Shown in pieces: positions 33,731 to 44,625 of a stretch of DNA of 64,000 nucleotides (its first letter is position 1; each line of letters opens with the position of its first letter). Source of the stretch: Lophium mytilinum (taxonomy: Eukaryota; Ascomycota; Dothideomycetes; Mytilinidiales; Mytilinidiaceae); contig MU004195.1 of the NCBI GenBank assembly GCA_010093605.1, forward strand, positions 1,631,736-1,695,735, read 5' to 3'. The position numbers and the translations under genes are program-made. The notes under the pieces were generated by a model. That model saw nothing but the letters and a program-made list of their open reading frames with translations. It ran no database searches and was not told where the DNA came from.

Positions 33731-34618
33731 TTTGGTAGATTCTGGTGTGGAGTGTGGTAAGGTTGATGTAGTATTTTGAGTCGTGGCTATCGGAGTTCCC
33801 GAAATTGAGACGATAGCAGTCTTGGAAGATAGTGGGGAAAGGCAAGTCGTTGGCTCAGATGATGATGTGGAAGGAAGTGAGAAGACTTGACGCAGCTGAG
33901 ATTGATATTCAAATTACCTACGAAGTAGCCAGACTTATATACATTTGGCTCGAGCAAGGGATTTCAAAGCGGGACATTGATCTGCACTATTAGAGCCCTG
34001 CCATGGTATAGCTGGGACTATTGTTCTGCTCCTAAATGCTCTATCACTCTCTGATGACGTGGGGGCAGGAACTTCGTGGTTGACACTATTTCCCCCTCAT
34101 TTCGTAATCACAAACAAGCTTACTAAAGAAAGTTCTCCGCAAAACCCTCGGATGCGGGCCGGGAATCCTATCGTCAATGCTGTAAAAACTTTGGATATGC
34201 AGGGCTCAAGCCTTGATGAACAGGGCGTTGGTGTAGGTTAACCCCTTTCTGGTAGCGGGGTCGCTGTAGAATTAGGTACAAGGCATACCCCTCAGTTGCT
34301 TATTTTACTATACTCTAATCAAGCATATAACCAAGCAATCGAAGCAAACTAGTCTACGCATGTTTCTCGGACGGGGGCCGGGGATTTTCAACGGAGCTCG
34401 TTTGGTACAAAGGTACATGCAGGAAATTCCAACGTTGATAAGCGGCGTGGGAGATACCTGCTAAGCCCGCTTAAGACTAGCGGCTCATGATACCATCACG
34501 GAACAACACTTTCTCCGGCACAAACATTGAAACTTCCACTTTCCAGGCAACACAACACGCAGCCCACACGTCCAAAAATACATGACCGCTCAACGACGGG
34601 CTTGGGTGACCTTGAGCC
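33731..34618. other. divergent intergenic region
   Basis: 888 bp between the GFA gene (-) and the FCP1-like gene (+). Short frames only; no repeat identified. Confidence 0.4.
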
Positions 34619-36538
34619 ATGCCAGGCGGAGCTGTCTTTTGTCACTCTCTCCCCAACTGTCACTCCTCTCCTGCCGGCATCATGTCGTCAGACGTAACTT
34701 CACTCGGGTACACTCGCTCGACAAACAACAACAAAACAACAGACGCTGATACTACAGAGATGGCCGAGAGGGATGAACTCGACAACTCCCGCGATGGCAA
34801 GCGTAAAGATCCAGGCGTCATTGCAAGAGAGATGGACCTGTTGGCTCCGCGCCTTCAAGAAGTCTCTCTTGAGGACAAGCGTGCAGGCTACATTACGAGA
34901 GAGATGGACCAGCTAACTCCGCAACTCCAGGGAGTTTCTCTCAGTCCCAATAACGGCCAACCTGCCCAGCAGCAACAGAACCCATCTACGCAGCAACAAA
35001 ACCCACCTCCCTCGCGACGGCAGAAGACACCTCCTTGGCGCCAGCAGCACAACCGACATGCCCAATATTCTCACAGCGTCCAGAATCCACCGCTTTGGCG
35101 CCAACAGCACAACCAACATCCCCAAGAATCCCACAGCGTCCAGAAGCTACCGCCTTGGCGCCAACCACGCAACCAACGCGCCCAATATACCCACAGCGTC
35201 CAGAATCGAATGCAGGTACAGCAATCACAGCCTCAATGGCCCGCCTATGGTGCCGCGCATCAACAGCCGCAAGGTTATACTCACGGTAAGTGGCAGGGCT
35301 TTGGTAACCCCCGAGCAAATCAACAGCAGGTCCAAGATCAATGGCTGAGCCCTGCGAATGCGCAAGAATACCAGCCACACCCCTGTGGCCAGTCGCAAGG
35401 CCATGGTACTGCGCAATATCAACAGCAACAAGCTCCGAATCAATGGCCTGGCTACAGTGTGCAAAACCAGTACACCCAGTGGCCGCCAGCCCTTGGCCAA
35501 TATGTGCACCCACCGCAACAAGGCTACGACGCTCAGCAGCATAATCATCCTGTGCATCCAGCTACCGCTTACCCGGTTGCTGATCATGCTGCGTTGCCTG
35601 GTGGCGGCGTCGCTCTCCCAACAGTTCAGCATCCGGCGCCTGGACAAACCCCTGTCTTGAACACCCCTCAGGGCTTCTCAAACGTTCCCAATCATCCATC
35701 AGGATGGACCCCAATCAACGAGCACCACGGTGGGTTTGCCTCCGGGCTTCTGAATCCAAGTTTGTCGTCTCCTCCGTCCGGCGCGTTCAGAGGGATGCAT
35801 ACGGGGAAGAAGCTCTCACGTGCCAAGTTGCCTTACAATCGTGACGCGAAGGTATATACAGGCCCAGCTCCCGAGCCAACCAAGGAGTATCTCGACCAGG
35901 CTGCGTTGGAGCCGCATCGCAATTATGCACCTACACGCCCGCAGCACCTTCTGATCCTCGACCTCAACGGGACATTGGTCCACCGCCCAGACCGCCGCCA
36001 TCTGAACAAAATAATACCTCGTCCATATCTGGCTCCCTTCCTGGAGTTTATTTTCGCGAATTTTGACGTCATGGTCTGGTCAAGTGCGCGACCTGACAAT
36101 GTCAACCTGATGATCAACAAGGTGCTCGGCAATACATACACCCCGCAGCTTCGTGCAGTCTGGAACCGCAACAATTTCGGTCTTTCTAAGGAACACTACT
36201 CCCAGAATGTCCAGGTGTACAAGCAGTTGACGCGTATATGGAACAGTGAGGAGCTCAGCGGGTGCATGTACGACCAAGCCACCACCATTCTTCTCGATGA
36301 TACGGCCCTCAAAGCCGCCGCGGAGCCCTTTAATTTGGTCGAAATACCTGAATTTACGGCGGCCAAGGACCAGATGGAGTCGGATGTTTTGCGCGAAGTG
36401 GCGGGCTATCTTGAAGAACTTCGCTACCAAATGGACGTGTCAACTTTCATCAAGAGGCACCCCTTCAAGGCGGACGGTACGTGGCAGATGAAGTGGTCGG
36501 ACGAACTGGCGGGCGGAGGAGTAAAACTTGACGGTTAG
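34619..36538 (+). CDS. FCP1/NIF-like HAD phosphatase-fold protein, Gln-rich N-terminus
   Basis: A 639-residue protein. The first about 400 residues are low complexity, rich in Gln, Pro, His and Tyr, with two internal duplications: REMDLLAPRLQEVSL/REMDQLTPQLQGVSL, and three 20-residue units ending HSVQ. Residues about 440-620 form an NLI-interacting-factor HAD domain: LLILDLNGTLVHRP, MVWSSARPDNVN, AVWNRNNFGLS and TILLDDTALKA. In active FCP1-type enzymes the motif is DxDGT; here it is DLNGT, so the second Asp (acid/base) is Asn. The same variant is known in a fungal branch of the family, and activity is doubtful. ATG 34619 or the in-frame ATG at 34682 may be used. Inferred nuclear or RNP-associated. 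Confidence 0.85.
   Translation: MPGGAVFCHSLPNCHSSPAGIMSSDVTSLGYTRSTNNNKTTDADTTEMAERDELDNSRDGKRKDPGVIAREMDLLAPRLQEVSLEDKRAGYITREMDQLTPQLQGVSLSPNNGQPAQQQQNPSTQQQNPPPSRRQKTPPWRQQHNRHAQYSHSVQNPPLWRQQHNQHPQESHSVQKLPPWRQPRNQRAQYTHSVQNRMQVQQSQPQWPAYGAAHQQPQGYTHGKWQGFGNPRANQQQVQDQWLSPANAQEYQPHPCGQSQGHGTAQYQQQQAPNQWPGYSVQNQYTQWPPALGQYVHPPQQGYDAQQHNHPVHPATAYPVADHAALPGGGVALPTVQHPAPGQTPVLNTPQGFSNVPNHPSGWTPINEHHGGFASGLLNPSLSSPPSGAFRGMHTGKKLSRAKLPYNRDAKVYTGPAPEPTKEYLDQAALEPHRNYAPTRPQHLLILDLNGTLVHRPDRRHLNKIIPRPYLAPFLEFIFANFDVMVWSSARPDNVNLMINKVLGNTYTPQLRAVWNRNNFGLSKEHYSQNVQVYKQLTRIWNSEELSGCMYDQATTILLDDTALKAAAEPFNLVEIPEFTAAKDQMESDVLREVAGYLEELRYQMDVSTFIKRHPFKADGTWQMKWSDELAGGGVKLDG
35028..35207 (+). repeat. three 60-bp coding tandem repeats
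   Basis: Three in-frame units inside the Gln-rich region, each encoding a form of PPWRQQHNQHxQxSHSVQ. The first and second are the most similar. Confidence 0.85.
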
Positions 36539-36892
36539 GGTAGGCACTTCGGTTACTCTTGTTCGAACAATTGCCCAAATAGGTATGAAAAGGTGCAAAA
36601 GTAGGTAATGAACCTCTCTTACCACCATTTGGAGTTTTCCTATACTGTTGAAAAATGTGAATGTGAGTGAATTTTCACATGTGTAAGCTCGTTGGGCTAC
36701 CTCCAGTCAAGTTCCAATAAACTTACAAAACTTGTAAGAAGACAACATCTTCAATTTCCTTCTATCTCGCTCTTACTTCTTCTTGAAAATAAGAACATGG
36801 CGGCAAAGTTGTGCCCCTTTTGACCACTGCTTGTGGTACTGTCGTAGGCCACAAGTCTGGCCACACGGATTCGGCTCGGATTTTCCCATTCA
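36539..36892. other. intergenic leading into repeats
   Basis: 3' flank of the FCP1-like gene. From about 36820 a diverged repeat flank appears (GGCCACAAGTCTGG, shared with about 56748). Confidence 0.4.
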
Positions 36893-37023
36893 ACACCACT
36901 GTTCGGGGTAGCCTGACTGTTGAGCAGACAATCAGTCAAGAGGCAGTCTAATTTGCACTGTTGGAAGCTTGACATCGCCCTGAAGCCTTCAGAAACCTGT
37001 GGGGGTACCCCAAGCAGTGGCGT
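36893..37023 (+). repeat. 131-bp inverted-repeat element, full copy
   Basis: Starts ACACCACTGTTCGGGGTAGC and ends GGGTACCCCAAGCAGTGGCG. The ends form an imperfect inverted repeat of about 21 bp. Same length and about 90% similar to 62738-62868. Non-coding and MITE-like. Confidence 0.85.
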
Positions 37024-37820
37024 ACCAGTATGCCCAGCCTTTTGGCCTGTCACTCTATCTCGACATAGCTTCACGTAACCTCTCAAGTCTATTTCCGGCC
37101 CTTCCAGAACATGCAGTCTCTACCCCGAAATTTCTCCACCGTTTTACCACCGCTTAGGGTCCCTCAACACGCCTGCAAATCATTGAGTGAGATCGTTTTA
37201 GAAGGCCAGCAAACTCGATAGGGCCCCTCCCGCGGTGGCAGATGAGCGTACACACATACTTGAGGCCGTGATATGGCCTCATTTCTTTCGTATTTATCTA
37301 GTATATCATTGGAGTGGATCCTCAGTTCCTTGAATCAGGCGCCGCGCATACAAGTTTCTACACTATCTTGCCACTGCATGTGGTACCTCAACGCCCTTTT
37401 CAAAATCTAGGCGGATTGAGTTGGCGCTCCTTATGAAGTTATTGGGGCACCTCGCGCGGTGGAAGATAAGTGTACACTTTTACTACTTACCGCTCGAGCC
37501 GATCCTTCTTGGCATTTTTCTCATAGATTTCCTGAGTCAATTTCCCTTTCTCGAAAGTCGTGCGACGTTCCGAGCCCGCACATTGCTGAGTGGGGTACCT
37601 CGCACAGCCTAATCTGAGTTGGGGGTAATGTCGCAAACTAAGCCTCTCAGATGAAGCTCTCCCATAATCTCAGCTATTTCTATGCAATGCTACTATATGA
37701 GGTCTTTTAGGAGGCTATCCAAAACGGCTGCGGAGTGTCAAGAGCTTGAGACTGTGGATACAGAGTCATGTCTGCGGGGTCTTCATTCTATCACTGCTGG
37801 GCTCGAATCTTGCTCACTTG
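37024..37820. other. non-coding with repeat remnants
   Basis: No gene. Short pieces such as CACTGCATGTGGTACCTC (37372) and TTGGGGCACCTCGCGCGGTG (37441) look like decayed ends of the same element family. Confidence 0.45.
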
Positions 37821-38110
37821 ACACCACTGCTAGGGGCAGCCTAGCAACTGAGCAGCCGGTTAGTCAAGAGGTAGTCTAATCTACGCGACTTGGAATTTGC
37901 TATAGAGTGAGTTACGATTCTATGCGTATGCTCGCAATACACTCTCTCTTCTATCGCTGCTCGACTCGAATCTTGCTCACTTGACACCACCACCGCGGGT
38001 AGCTTGGCTGCAGAGCAGCTAGTCAGTCAAGAGGCAGTCTAATCTGCACTGCTTGAAATCTGCGATGGAGTGAGTTACGATTCTGTGCATGTGCTCGCAA
38101 AACACTCTCT
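37821..38110 (+). repeat. tandem pair with left half of the element
   Basis: Two units 162-163 bp apart. Each starts ACACCAC, carries AGTCAAGAGG(T/C)AGTCTAATCT and continues into GAGTGAGTTACGATTCT. Only the left half matches the 131-bp element. Confidence 0.75.
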
Positions 38111-38426
38111 CTGGAGATGGCTCTTGGAGCACGGTCCTAAAAAAGATAGGGGTTGGGCATGTCGAGGAGAAGAAAGGGTAGCAGCGGGGACGATGAGTCC
38201 ATGGAGCGAGTCACAAAGATCGCATATGTCAAGTAAATTTGAAGGTCAGGAGTTTGTGTTCTGCTTATCTATGTGCAGGAGAAATTCCTTCGGCAAAGTC
38301 GAGTCTCCGTGGTGGAGAAAGAAGCTAGACTTTGCATGTGGCTCCGGATTCAAGCCTCTTGGAGCACTCGTTGCTCTGTTCGTCGCTCCCATTCTGGCCA
38401 TCTTCGACTAGCTCCATTGCAGCTTT

Positions 38427-39388
38427 CTACCAGCCGCCAGATGGTTCCTGACTCTCCTTTCCTTCACACTGTACCTTCAGGGCAAACCAGGCCTTGTTTC
38501 CCTCCACCAAGAAGAGGTCCGACATCATTTCCCAGACCACGTTATGGGTGCAATCGCATCGCCAATTATGCGTATCTGCGTAATCCTCCCTCGTTGGGGG
38601 TTCGGTTCCCCACGTATCGTTAGGATCAACGTTATATCCGGGTCCAACATAACTGACTTGGCCGCACTTGTGTTCGTTTGAAGAGAAGTGGGGAGTATCG
38701 CGAGCGATGAATAGCTCCTCAACAAACCCTTCGGCGCAGATTCCACGAAGAGAAGTCATCATGAAGTCCTGGAACTCGGGAAAGCCGTACTTCTCGCCGA
38801 AAATCCAGCCTTTCACGAAATTCCACATGTGATCGGTACGCTCAGGGTCCTCCTTCTTTGTTGACTTGTAAGGTGAGGTACGATACGCAGCGCCTTCAGA
38901 CTCGTTGTATCCATATTCGTTTCGCTGGAAGTGAGTCCAGAGTCGGAATGCAGCTGGGTCGTCGTCTGGCAGGCGCAAGACTCGTTCTTCTGCCTCGCGA
39001 AACCCGCCCTTCAGTGCGTTGGCAAAGAATTTGGAGACCTGGTATATGTACCGCTTGTCCGTCATGAACGTAGCTTTGTTGTCTCCGGTGCCTACATGGA
39101 CGGTGATGATGTCGTCGTTCGACTTCACCCTGCTTTATGTTAGTCGGCCTTAGTTTACGGGTAAGAAAGGGCTCACATACTCCATGATAGTCTCAGTTGT
39201 GCAACGGACGTACCGGGCTGGCTCAGTTTCGGCTACGGTTCTGATGGGCGAGCAATGTTCGCAAGTTTCTATCGCAAGATCTTCAGCTTGGAGTTTATTT
39301 GCCATCGCTCGGATCACGAAGGCTTACCTCGAGTTGATGGCTCGATCTCCAGCTTCTGGGCCATTTCAGTTACTTCGTTGGCCGCCAT
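38427..39388 (-). CDS. BTB/POZ domain protein A
   Basis: Exons 39388-39328, 39268-39181 and 39129-38427 (introns 59 and 51 bp) give 283 residues. After a short leader (MAANEVTEMAQKLEIEPSTR) the BTB domain reads IITVHVGTGDNKATFMTDKR, YQVSKFFANALKGGFREAEE and RVLRLPDDDPAAFRLW. A conserved helix FVKGWIFGEKYGFPEFQDFM follows. The last about 90 residues are Cys/Trp-containing and unassigned. Same-strand neighbour of BTB protein B, with about 40% similar sequence and identical intron positions, so they are a tandem duplicate pair. Confidence 0.88.
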
Positions 39389-39675
39389 GCTGAAGACAAG
39401 GGCAGTAGAGTTAGTTGTTCGCAAAAAGAGGTGGTTAGGTCAAGGCCTAGGAGATGTAAGTGAGAAGCAGTGCGCAGCGCTTATTGCGTCAGATGATCTA
39501 AGTGGCCCTCGAGTTTCTTATTCACCATTTCACTTAGCGAATCGTACTTTCATCCTCGCTTTATTGAGAGTTTCAAATGTTAGACCCAGCTAACTTGTGG
39601 AGGGATGATATACAATCATCATCCAGAAGTTCCGCGTACTTGGGTCGCTGCTACCTCATGTCCAGACATCCAGTC

Positions 39676-40769
39676 TTACCAACTGTCATTCGGATCCCGC
39701 ACCACATCAACACCTCCGTTCTTTGTGAAGCTGTACCATACGTTCTCTTCGCACAGCTCAGGATGATCCTTCGCTCCACTGACGATCATCATTCCGTTGA
39801 CATTGGCCTGACGCTCGATGTTCGCGCCAACGTGGAAGAGGTGGTCCCGCATCTTCCAGACGCACTGGTCCTTGCCCTCAAAATTGCAGTTGTCACGACC
39901 AACAAACATCTCCTTTGCGAACCCGGTATAATTTTCCATTTCTGAAAAGTCCTCCCATCTCTTGACACGATCGTGGAGCTGTCTGCACATGTTCTCGACC
40001 AGAAAGAATCTCAGAGGTGAGCCCGCAAGCGTATTCTCATAGACGTACTTCATAATGGAGAGAGGTATGCAATATCCAGGTGTTCCATTGGAAGGGGAAC
40101 CGCTGCGCGTGACGCGTCGTAGAATACTCATCAGGAAGTTCTGGAATTCTGGCAAGCTGTATTTTTCCCCGAAGAGCCAGGCCTTGACAAGTTCCCAGAG
40201 GGTCGCGCGAGTTTTGGCATTCGGATGCAACTCCCAGAAGAAGCTACGTGGTTTGTGAGGTGGATTCAGACAGGACTCCCAAGACTTTTTGCGATCGTTC
40301 TTGTCGTAGAAGTCGTGCCAGAGTCGGAAAGAAGATGGCTCATCGTCAGGCAATCGCAAGATACGCTGACTTGCCTCACGGAAGCTCCCTCGAAAAGCGT
40401 TGGCGAAGAAGCTGGAGGCTTTGCAAATGTAGTCCTTTGAAGTTTGGAAGGTCGCTTGGGCGATTCTTCCACCCGCCACGTCGTACTGCCCTGTCCCGAC
40501 AATGATGGTGACCATTTCCTCTCCGGGCCTGATCCTTCACTGCATCAGCTAATACCCCCAGGAAGACCGAGGTCGACTTACTCTAGTAGAGCTTGGGTGG
40601 CATAGCCGGCGATTCCGGGCTCTGGTAGGGATGGCTCTGGATTTGTGCGACTGGTGTACGCCATGTAGGGCTTCCACGACGTTCCTGCACAACGTTAGTT
40701 CTAGAGTCTGTCAATTCATCTGCAGGTGAATAGCGTACCAGTCTGGCTATTGTCCCAATCCGCCGCCAT
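39676..40769 (-). CDS. BTB/POZ domain protein B
   Basis: Exons 40769-40739, 40684-40582 and 40528-39676 (introns 54 and 53 bp) give 328 residues. The leader MAADWDNSQTGTSWKPYMAY and LLEPGEEMVTIIVGTG run into the BTB fold (CKASSFFANAFRGSFREASQ, RILRLPDDEPSSFRLWHDFY). The signature helix is LVKAWLFGEKYSLPEFQNFL. The C-terminus contains CRQLHDRVKRWEDFSEMENY and ends FTKNGGVDVVRDPNDSW. Intron phases match those of protein A. The BTB fold suggests oligomerisation or CUL3 binding; the ligand of the C-terminal part is unknown. Confidence 0.9.
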
Positions 40770-41438
40770 AATGGAGAAGGCGTGGCAAGGCTGTTCTTTC
40801 TTTGACCACGGGTGTCGAAGGTTCCGAGGAGACCTGGTGAAGGACAAGTGCAAGAACAGCCACGCGCTTGTTGCTTCACGTGACTGACACGCTCGATCTC
40901 CCTTCCACTTCACTCTTTCGCTCAGGAACTTTATGTGTCCGTCAGCATATCATTCTTCTAATAAGCAGTATCGCATAAGCCTTGCGTTGAGCTATATCCG
41001 TCACTAGAGCAGAACATCCGCCATAGCAGACCCTAGTCACACGTTATTGCTCACCGCAGTTCGAAATCGTCTCCGCGCCGGTTTCCGACCCTCGTGTCAT
41101 ACAGAGCATATGGAAGACCTCCAGCCTTCGGCTCAGGTGACGAGGTAGTTCTCTATATGCCACATCAGAAATGCAACCCTAGTTTCTCCTCACGAGAATG
41201 ATCCTACTTCTTACCTTACTCTATCTCAAAACTCTCCTGCTTCGGCATTCATTCAACTCATCGTGAAAGCAGTGAAGCCGAGCTCATTCACCCTAACAAA
41301 TATCTCTCGCCAGTACATCTTGGACCTCGCACACCTCGCTCACCACTATCTCCGAGCCCACCACCACAACCTCACCCTCCACAACAGACAACCACACACT
41401 CCCAACCAGACTACAACCCACACACTCCTCCCGCAACA
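40770..41438. other. divergent intergenic region
   Basis: 669 bp between BTB protein B (-) and the SIM-containing protein (+). No repeat or gene seen. Confidence 0.4.
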
Positions 41439-43709
41439 ATGACAAAGAGGAAGAAGGCCAAGACCAGCACGCCCAGGGCCACCCCAGCTAAGAAGCGCAA
41501 ATACACCAAAAAAGCCAAAGCCGTCGGCCCCTCCCCACGCACCCGCCCCATCGTCGCCGACTTCTCCTCGCCCGAGCCCACCGCAGTCGCCGTGCGCTCC
41601 TCCGGCCGCGAGCGCAAGCCCTCCAAGTTCTTCGGCGAAGACGACACTCCCGAGCCCGCGCGCGCGCCTCTTGGCTCCATCGTGCCCAAGATCACAACTC
41701 AGGATATCATCGACGCGGTGAGAGACTACAGACCTATCCGCCCACCGACTCCCACACCGCCTCGGTCCCCGACGCCGCCGCCGCGACAGTTCATTAAGTT
41801 CAAGACGCAGCTTTGGTACCCGGCTGAGATCCAGGAGGAGATCCAGCGGAGGGAGAAGCTGCAGAAGGCGGGCGAGGTGGCTGTGCGGGTGTATTTTGAT
41901 CCTGTGATCCATGGGAAGCGGGTGGCGTTTGAGGAGGTTAAGTGGAAGGCGTTGAGGGGGCAGGCGGAGTACTTGCTGGCGTCACATACGACAGTTGAGG
42001 GCTGGGTGGCGTTCAAGAAGAATTGCGAAGACGGGTACTTGGGAGACAAGCAGATGAGATGGGTGTCGCTCTTGGATGTGGATAGAGGTGACTTTGGGCT
42101 GTTTGCGGCGTGGGCGGAGGAGTGGACTGAGCGGAAGGAGGCTGCTGAGATTGCGAAGCTGGAGAAGAGAAAAGAGAGGAGCAAAAGGCGCATTAGACCT
42201 TCTGCTTCCAAAGCTCCTGCTCCCGGACGTTCGGTTCCTGCTGAAGACGTCGATGGAGATACCACTCAGGGTACTGACAAACTGCGGCACGCCTTCGGTC
42301 ACGCAAGCCTCAACGATGGCTCCCAAAGCGCTTCGACCGCCGCTGCGGAGCGCGGTGCCAACGCAATTCAGCCACTGGAGATGGAGATTGAGGAGATGGA
42401 ATGGCCGTCGGTGCACGTGCACCAACAGCGGCAGTACATTGACGAGCTTGTCCGCGCTTGGCTCTTCGCCAACACCTACTTTCTCTCTGAGTTTCAGAAC
42501 TACATCATGCGCTCCCTGATATGGCACACCCGGAAGATGACAGGGACCAGTCTACAATCACACCCCGCAAACCTCGGAGTTGGTCTGCGGGGCTCTTGGT
42601 GTGAGAGCGGGATACCCCTATTCGACGGTCACCTCTTGAAGAAGATCTGGCGAGCCACCGAGGAGCCAAATACCCTAAGTCGTCAGCATCATGAGTGGTC
42701 CGGTGGCAAGCTCAGGGACTTCGTGTATGCAGCGATGGTGGAGGCATATTATCCAGAGAGCGTGCCATCAAGCGTGTGGGGTGCAATCATAGACTGGGAC
42801 GGTGCGCACCGAACGTGCGACCTTGGAGGCAGCCGGCGGGTATGGCAGGTTGGTGATGAGCAGGCTTGCGAGATTACCGCCTGGGATTCCGACACCTTTG
42901 CGGAAAAAGTGAGCCCAAACTTCCTGGTTGACGTGGAGGATAGGAAGAACGAGATGCAGACGCTGATCTGCAAGGACGAGGGGAATCGGAACGTCGTCTG
43001 GGAGCGTGCTCAAGCCAAGAAGCCAAATTACGACAAATACTTGGCGCTGAAGAAGCAGTTGGGACGTCACCGGATGCAGGGCAAGATGACGGGCCCTTCC
43101 ACTCGCAATATTACCTCTGAAGAGAAGGAAGTACATGTAAAAGGAGCTGAGAACGCCCTACATAATACCGGTGTTGGCATTGATCCGGTGCGGAACAATC
43201 ATCGTCGTGTGCGTTTCGACCTGCCCACCGACCACAACGAGGATGAAGATAGGGCTCGACGTCCGTCCCAGAATACCTCGTCCCAGGAGACAGCATCAGA
43301 CCTCGGCGATAGCGCAGTCCGACCATCCACTCCCATTCCTGAACAACTCGATCTCTCCAACACTTATGACAATAGTGGAAACATCTTCGACATCCCCGAT
43401 ATCATCGTGACGGATGTCGACGACGACGGAGTCTCTCCGGAGACTGTGAAAAAAGAGGCTATCGATCTCACCGAGGTTCAAGATGATCATGATGATGAGG
43501 ATGAGAACGAGAGCGAACACGAGACAACCCCGCACACCATTATCTTGGACGACCAGGACGAAGAGTTCCCTGACCCTGTGAACCTTGGGACTATCGACTT
43601 GACCGAGCTGTCAGATGGCCATAGCAGTGATAGCAGCGACAGTGATGAAGAAGAGGGAGAAGGGGACGAGATGGAGGTTGACGGAATTACTACCGGGGCT
43701 GAGGCCTGA
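41439..43709 (+). CDS. large protein: basic N-terminus, BTB-family C-module, SUMO-motif tail
   Basis: A single-exon 756-residue protein with no family name I can give. N-terminus: basic, AT-hook-like (MTKRKKAKTSTPRATPAKKR) with GRERKPSKFF. Residues about 100-240 are a folded-looking block (QLWYPAEIQEEIQRREKLQK, GWVAFKKNCEDGYLGDKQMR), then Lys/Arg-rich. Residues about 333-470 match the part of BTB proteins A and B after their BTB fold: LVRAWLFANTYFLSEFQNYI against LVKAWLFGEKYSLPEFQNFL; the BTB fold itself is absent. The C-terminal 110 residues are acidic with four SUMO-interaction-like motifs: IIVTDVDDD (about 655), IDLTEVQDD (675), IILDDQDEE (701) and IDLTELSD (719). It probably acts in the nucleus. 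Confidence 0.8.
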   Translation: MTKRKKAKTSTPRATPAKKRKYTKKAKAVGPSPRTRPIVADFSSPEPTAVAVRSSGRERKPSKFFGEDDTPEPARAPLGSIVPKITTQDIIDAVRDYRPIRPPTPTPPRSPTPPPRQFIKFKTQLWYPAEIQEEIQRREKLQKAGEVAVRVYFDPVIHGKRVAFEEVKWKALRGQAEYLLASHTTVEGWVAFKKNCEDGYLGDKQMRWVSLLDVDRGDFGLFAAWAEEWTERKEAAEIAKLEKRKERSKRRIRPSASKAPAPGRSVPAEDVDGDTTQGTDKLRHAFGHASLNDGSQSASTAAAERGANAIQPLEMEIEEMEWPSVHVHQQRQYIDELVRAWLFANTYFLSEFQNYIMRSLIWHTRKMTGTSLQSHPANLGVGLRGSWCESGIPLFDGHLLKKIWRATEEPNTLSRQHHEWSGGKLRDFVYAAMVEAYYPESVPSSVWGAIIDWDGAHRTCDLGGSRRVWQVGDEQACEITAWDSDTFAEKVSPNFLVDVEDRKNEMQTLICKDEGNRNVVWERAQAKKPNYDKYLALKKQLGRHRMQGKMTGPSTRNITSEEKEVHVKGAENALHNTGVGIDPVRNNHRRVRFDLPTDHNEDEDRARRPSQNTSSQETASDLGDSAVRPSTPIPEQLDLSNTYDNSGNIFDIPDIIVTDVDDDGVSPETVKKEAIDLTEVQDDHDDEDENESEHETTPHTIILDDQDEEFPDPVNLGTIDLTELSDGHSSDSSDSDEEEGEGDEMEVDGITTGAEA

Positions 43710-44118
43710 ATGGTGCATTCGGTAGGCGATTGGGAGAGCTTGATGAGTCAGGCAGCTATGTTCGGAGTCTTTCTAAGGAGCTGGGGTGACTTGGAAATGG
43801 AGCAAACTTGGAACCTGGCTTTCGAGGAGTTCTACATCCCTTGGTATCTTGAATAATGAAAGACATTTCGAACTATGCATTGGAGTGCTGATAAAGAAAT
43901 TCGACCCTAGATGACGCAATATATAACGGTGAGTTTCAAACTGATCAGTGGTTGTGGTTGAAGTGACCCGTGGTTGAAGATGAGTTCAAAGTGGCCAAGG
44001 ACCCACAGCCGTGTCCAGGTCCCAAACTGACGCAAGCCCACAGAAGCGCAGAACAAGTCTCCCCATCTCTCCTCATCCCGCCTTGCCCCCCTAACGATAG
44101 CTTCCAATCAACACTACA
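43710..44118. other. intergenic
   Basis: 3' flank of the SIM-tail gene and 5' flank of the F-box fragment. No feature recognised. Confidence 0.4.
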
Positions 44119-44625
44119 ATGTCGCTCATCGAACTTCCTATGGAATTGCACATCGAGGTCGCTAGCTACCTTGAAGATGCGTGTTTGAACCGCCTCATCC
44201 AGGCCCATCGCATACTCCACATGCACCTCCAGGAAGAGCTTTATAAGCACGCACTATCCCGGTATCCAAGAGACTTCCATTCCATCGAATGGCGGGACCA
44301 CAAAGGGAGCCTTCCTCTGCGCTCAGCATTGGGACGCGCAATTGACTGGAAGCATCTGGATCTCGCGGAATGCTGGGAGAAAAGAGCACGGCCTGCGCCT
44401 TGAAGTTCCGCACGAATGCCCTGATGGGCTGGGTAGAGGACGTTCGTTGCTGGACGAAATGCGTAGGTGTGTTGAGGAAATGATTGAAGGCAAGGTACCG
44501 AAGGGATACATCTGGGAAGGCTCCCAGTTTCTTGCCCTTGAGGGACCGGGCGACAAGGAAGTGTTTTGGGCTACCCTGGAAGAAGACGACCGCTGTGTGT
44601 GCGAGGACTTTTGGAAAGTATGACT
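44119..44625 (+). pseudogene. F-box-like gene fragment with frame change
   Basis: The first frame (44119-44403) starts MSLIELPMELHIEVASYLED, a clear F-box-like helix pair, and runs to HLDLAECWEKRARPAP. Coding-like sequence then continues in another frame to about 44623 (RLEVPHECPDGLGRGRSLLD, GYIWEGSQFLALEGPGDKEV). No intron with good signals joins them, so I read this as a broken or mis-sequenced F-box/ankyrin-type gene. A cryptic intron is the alternative. Confidence 0.4.
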
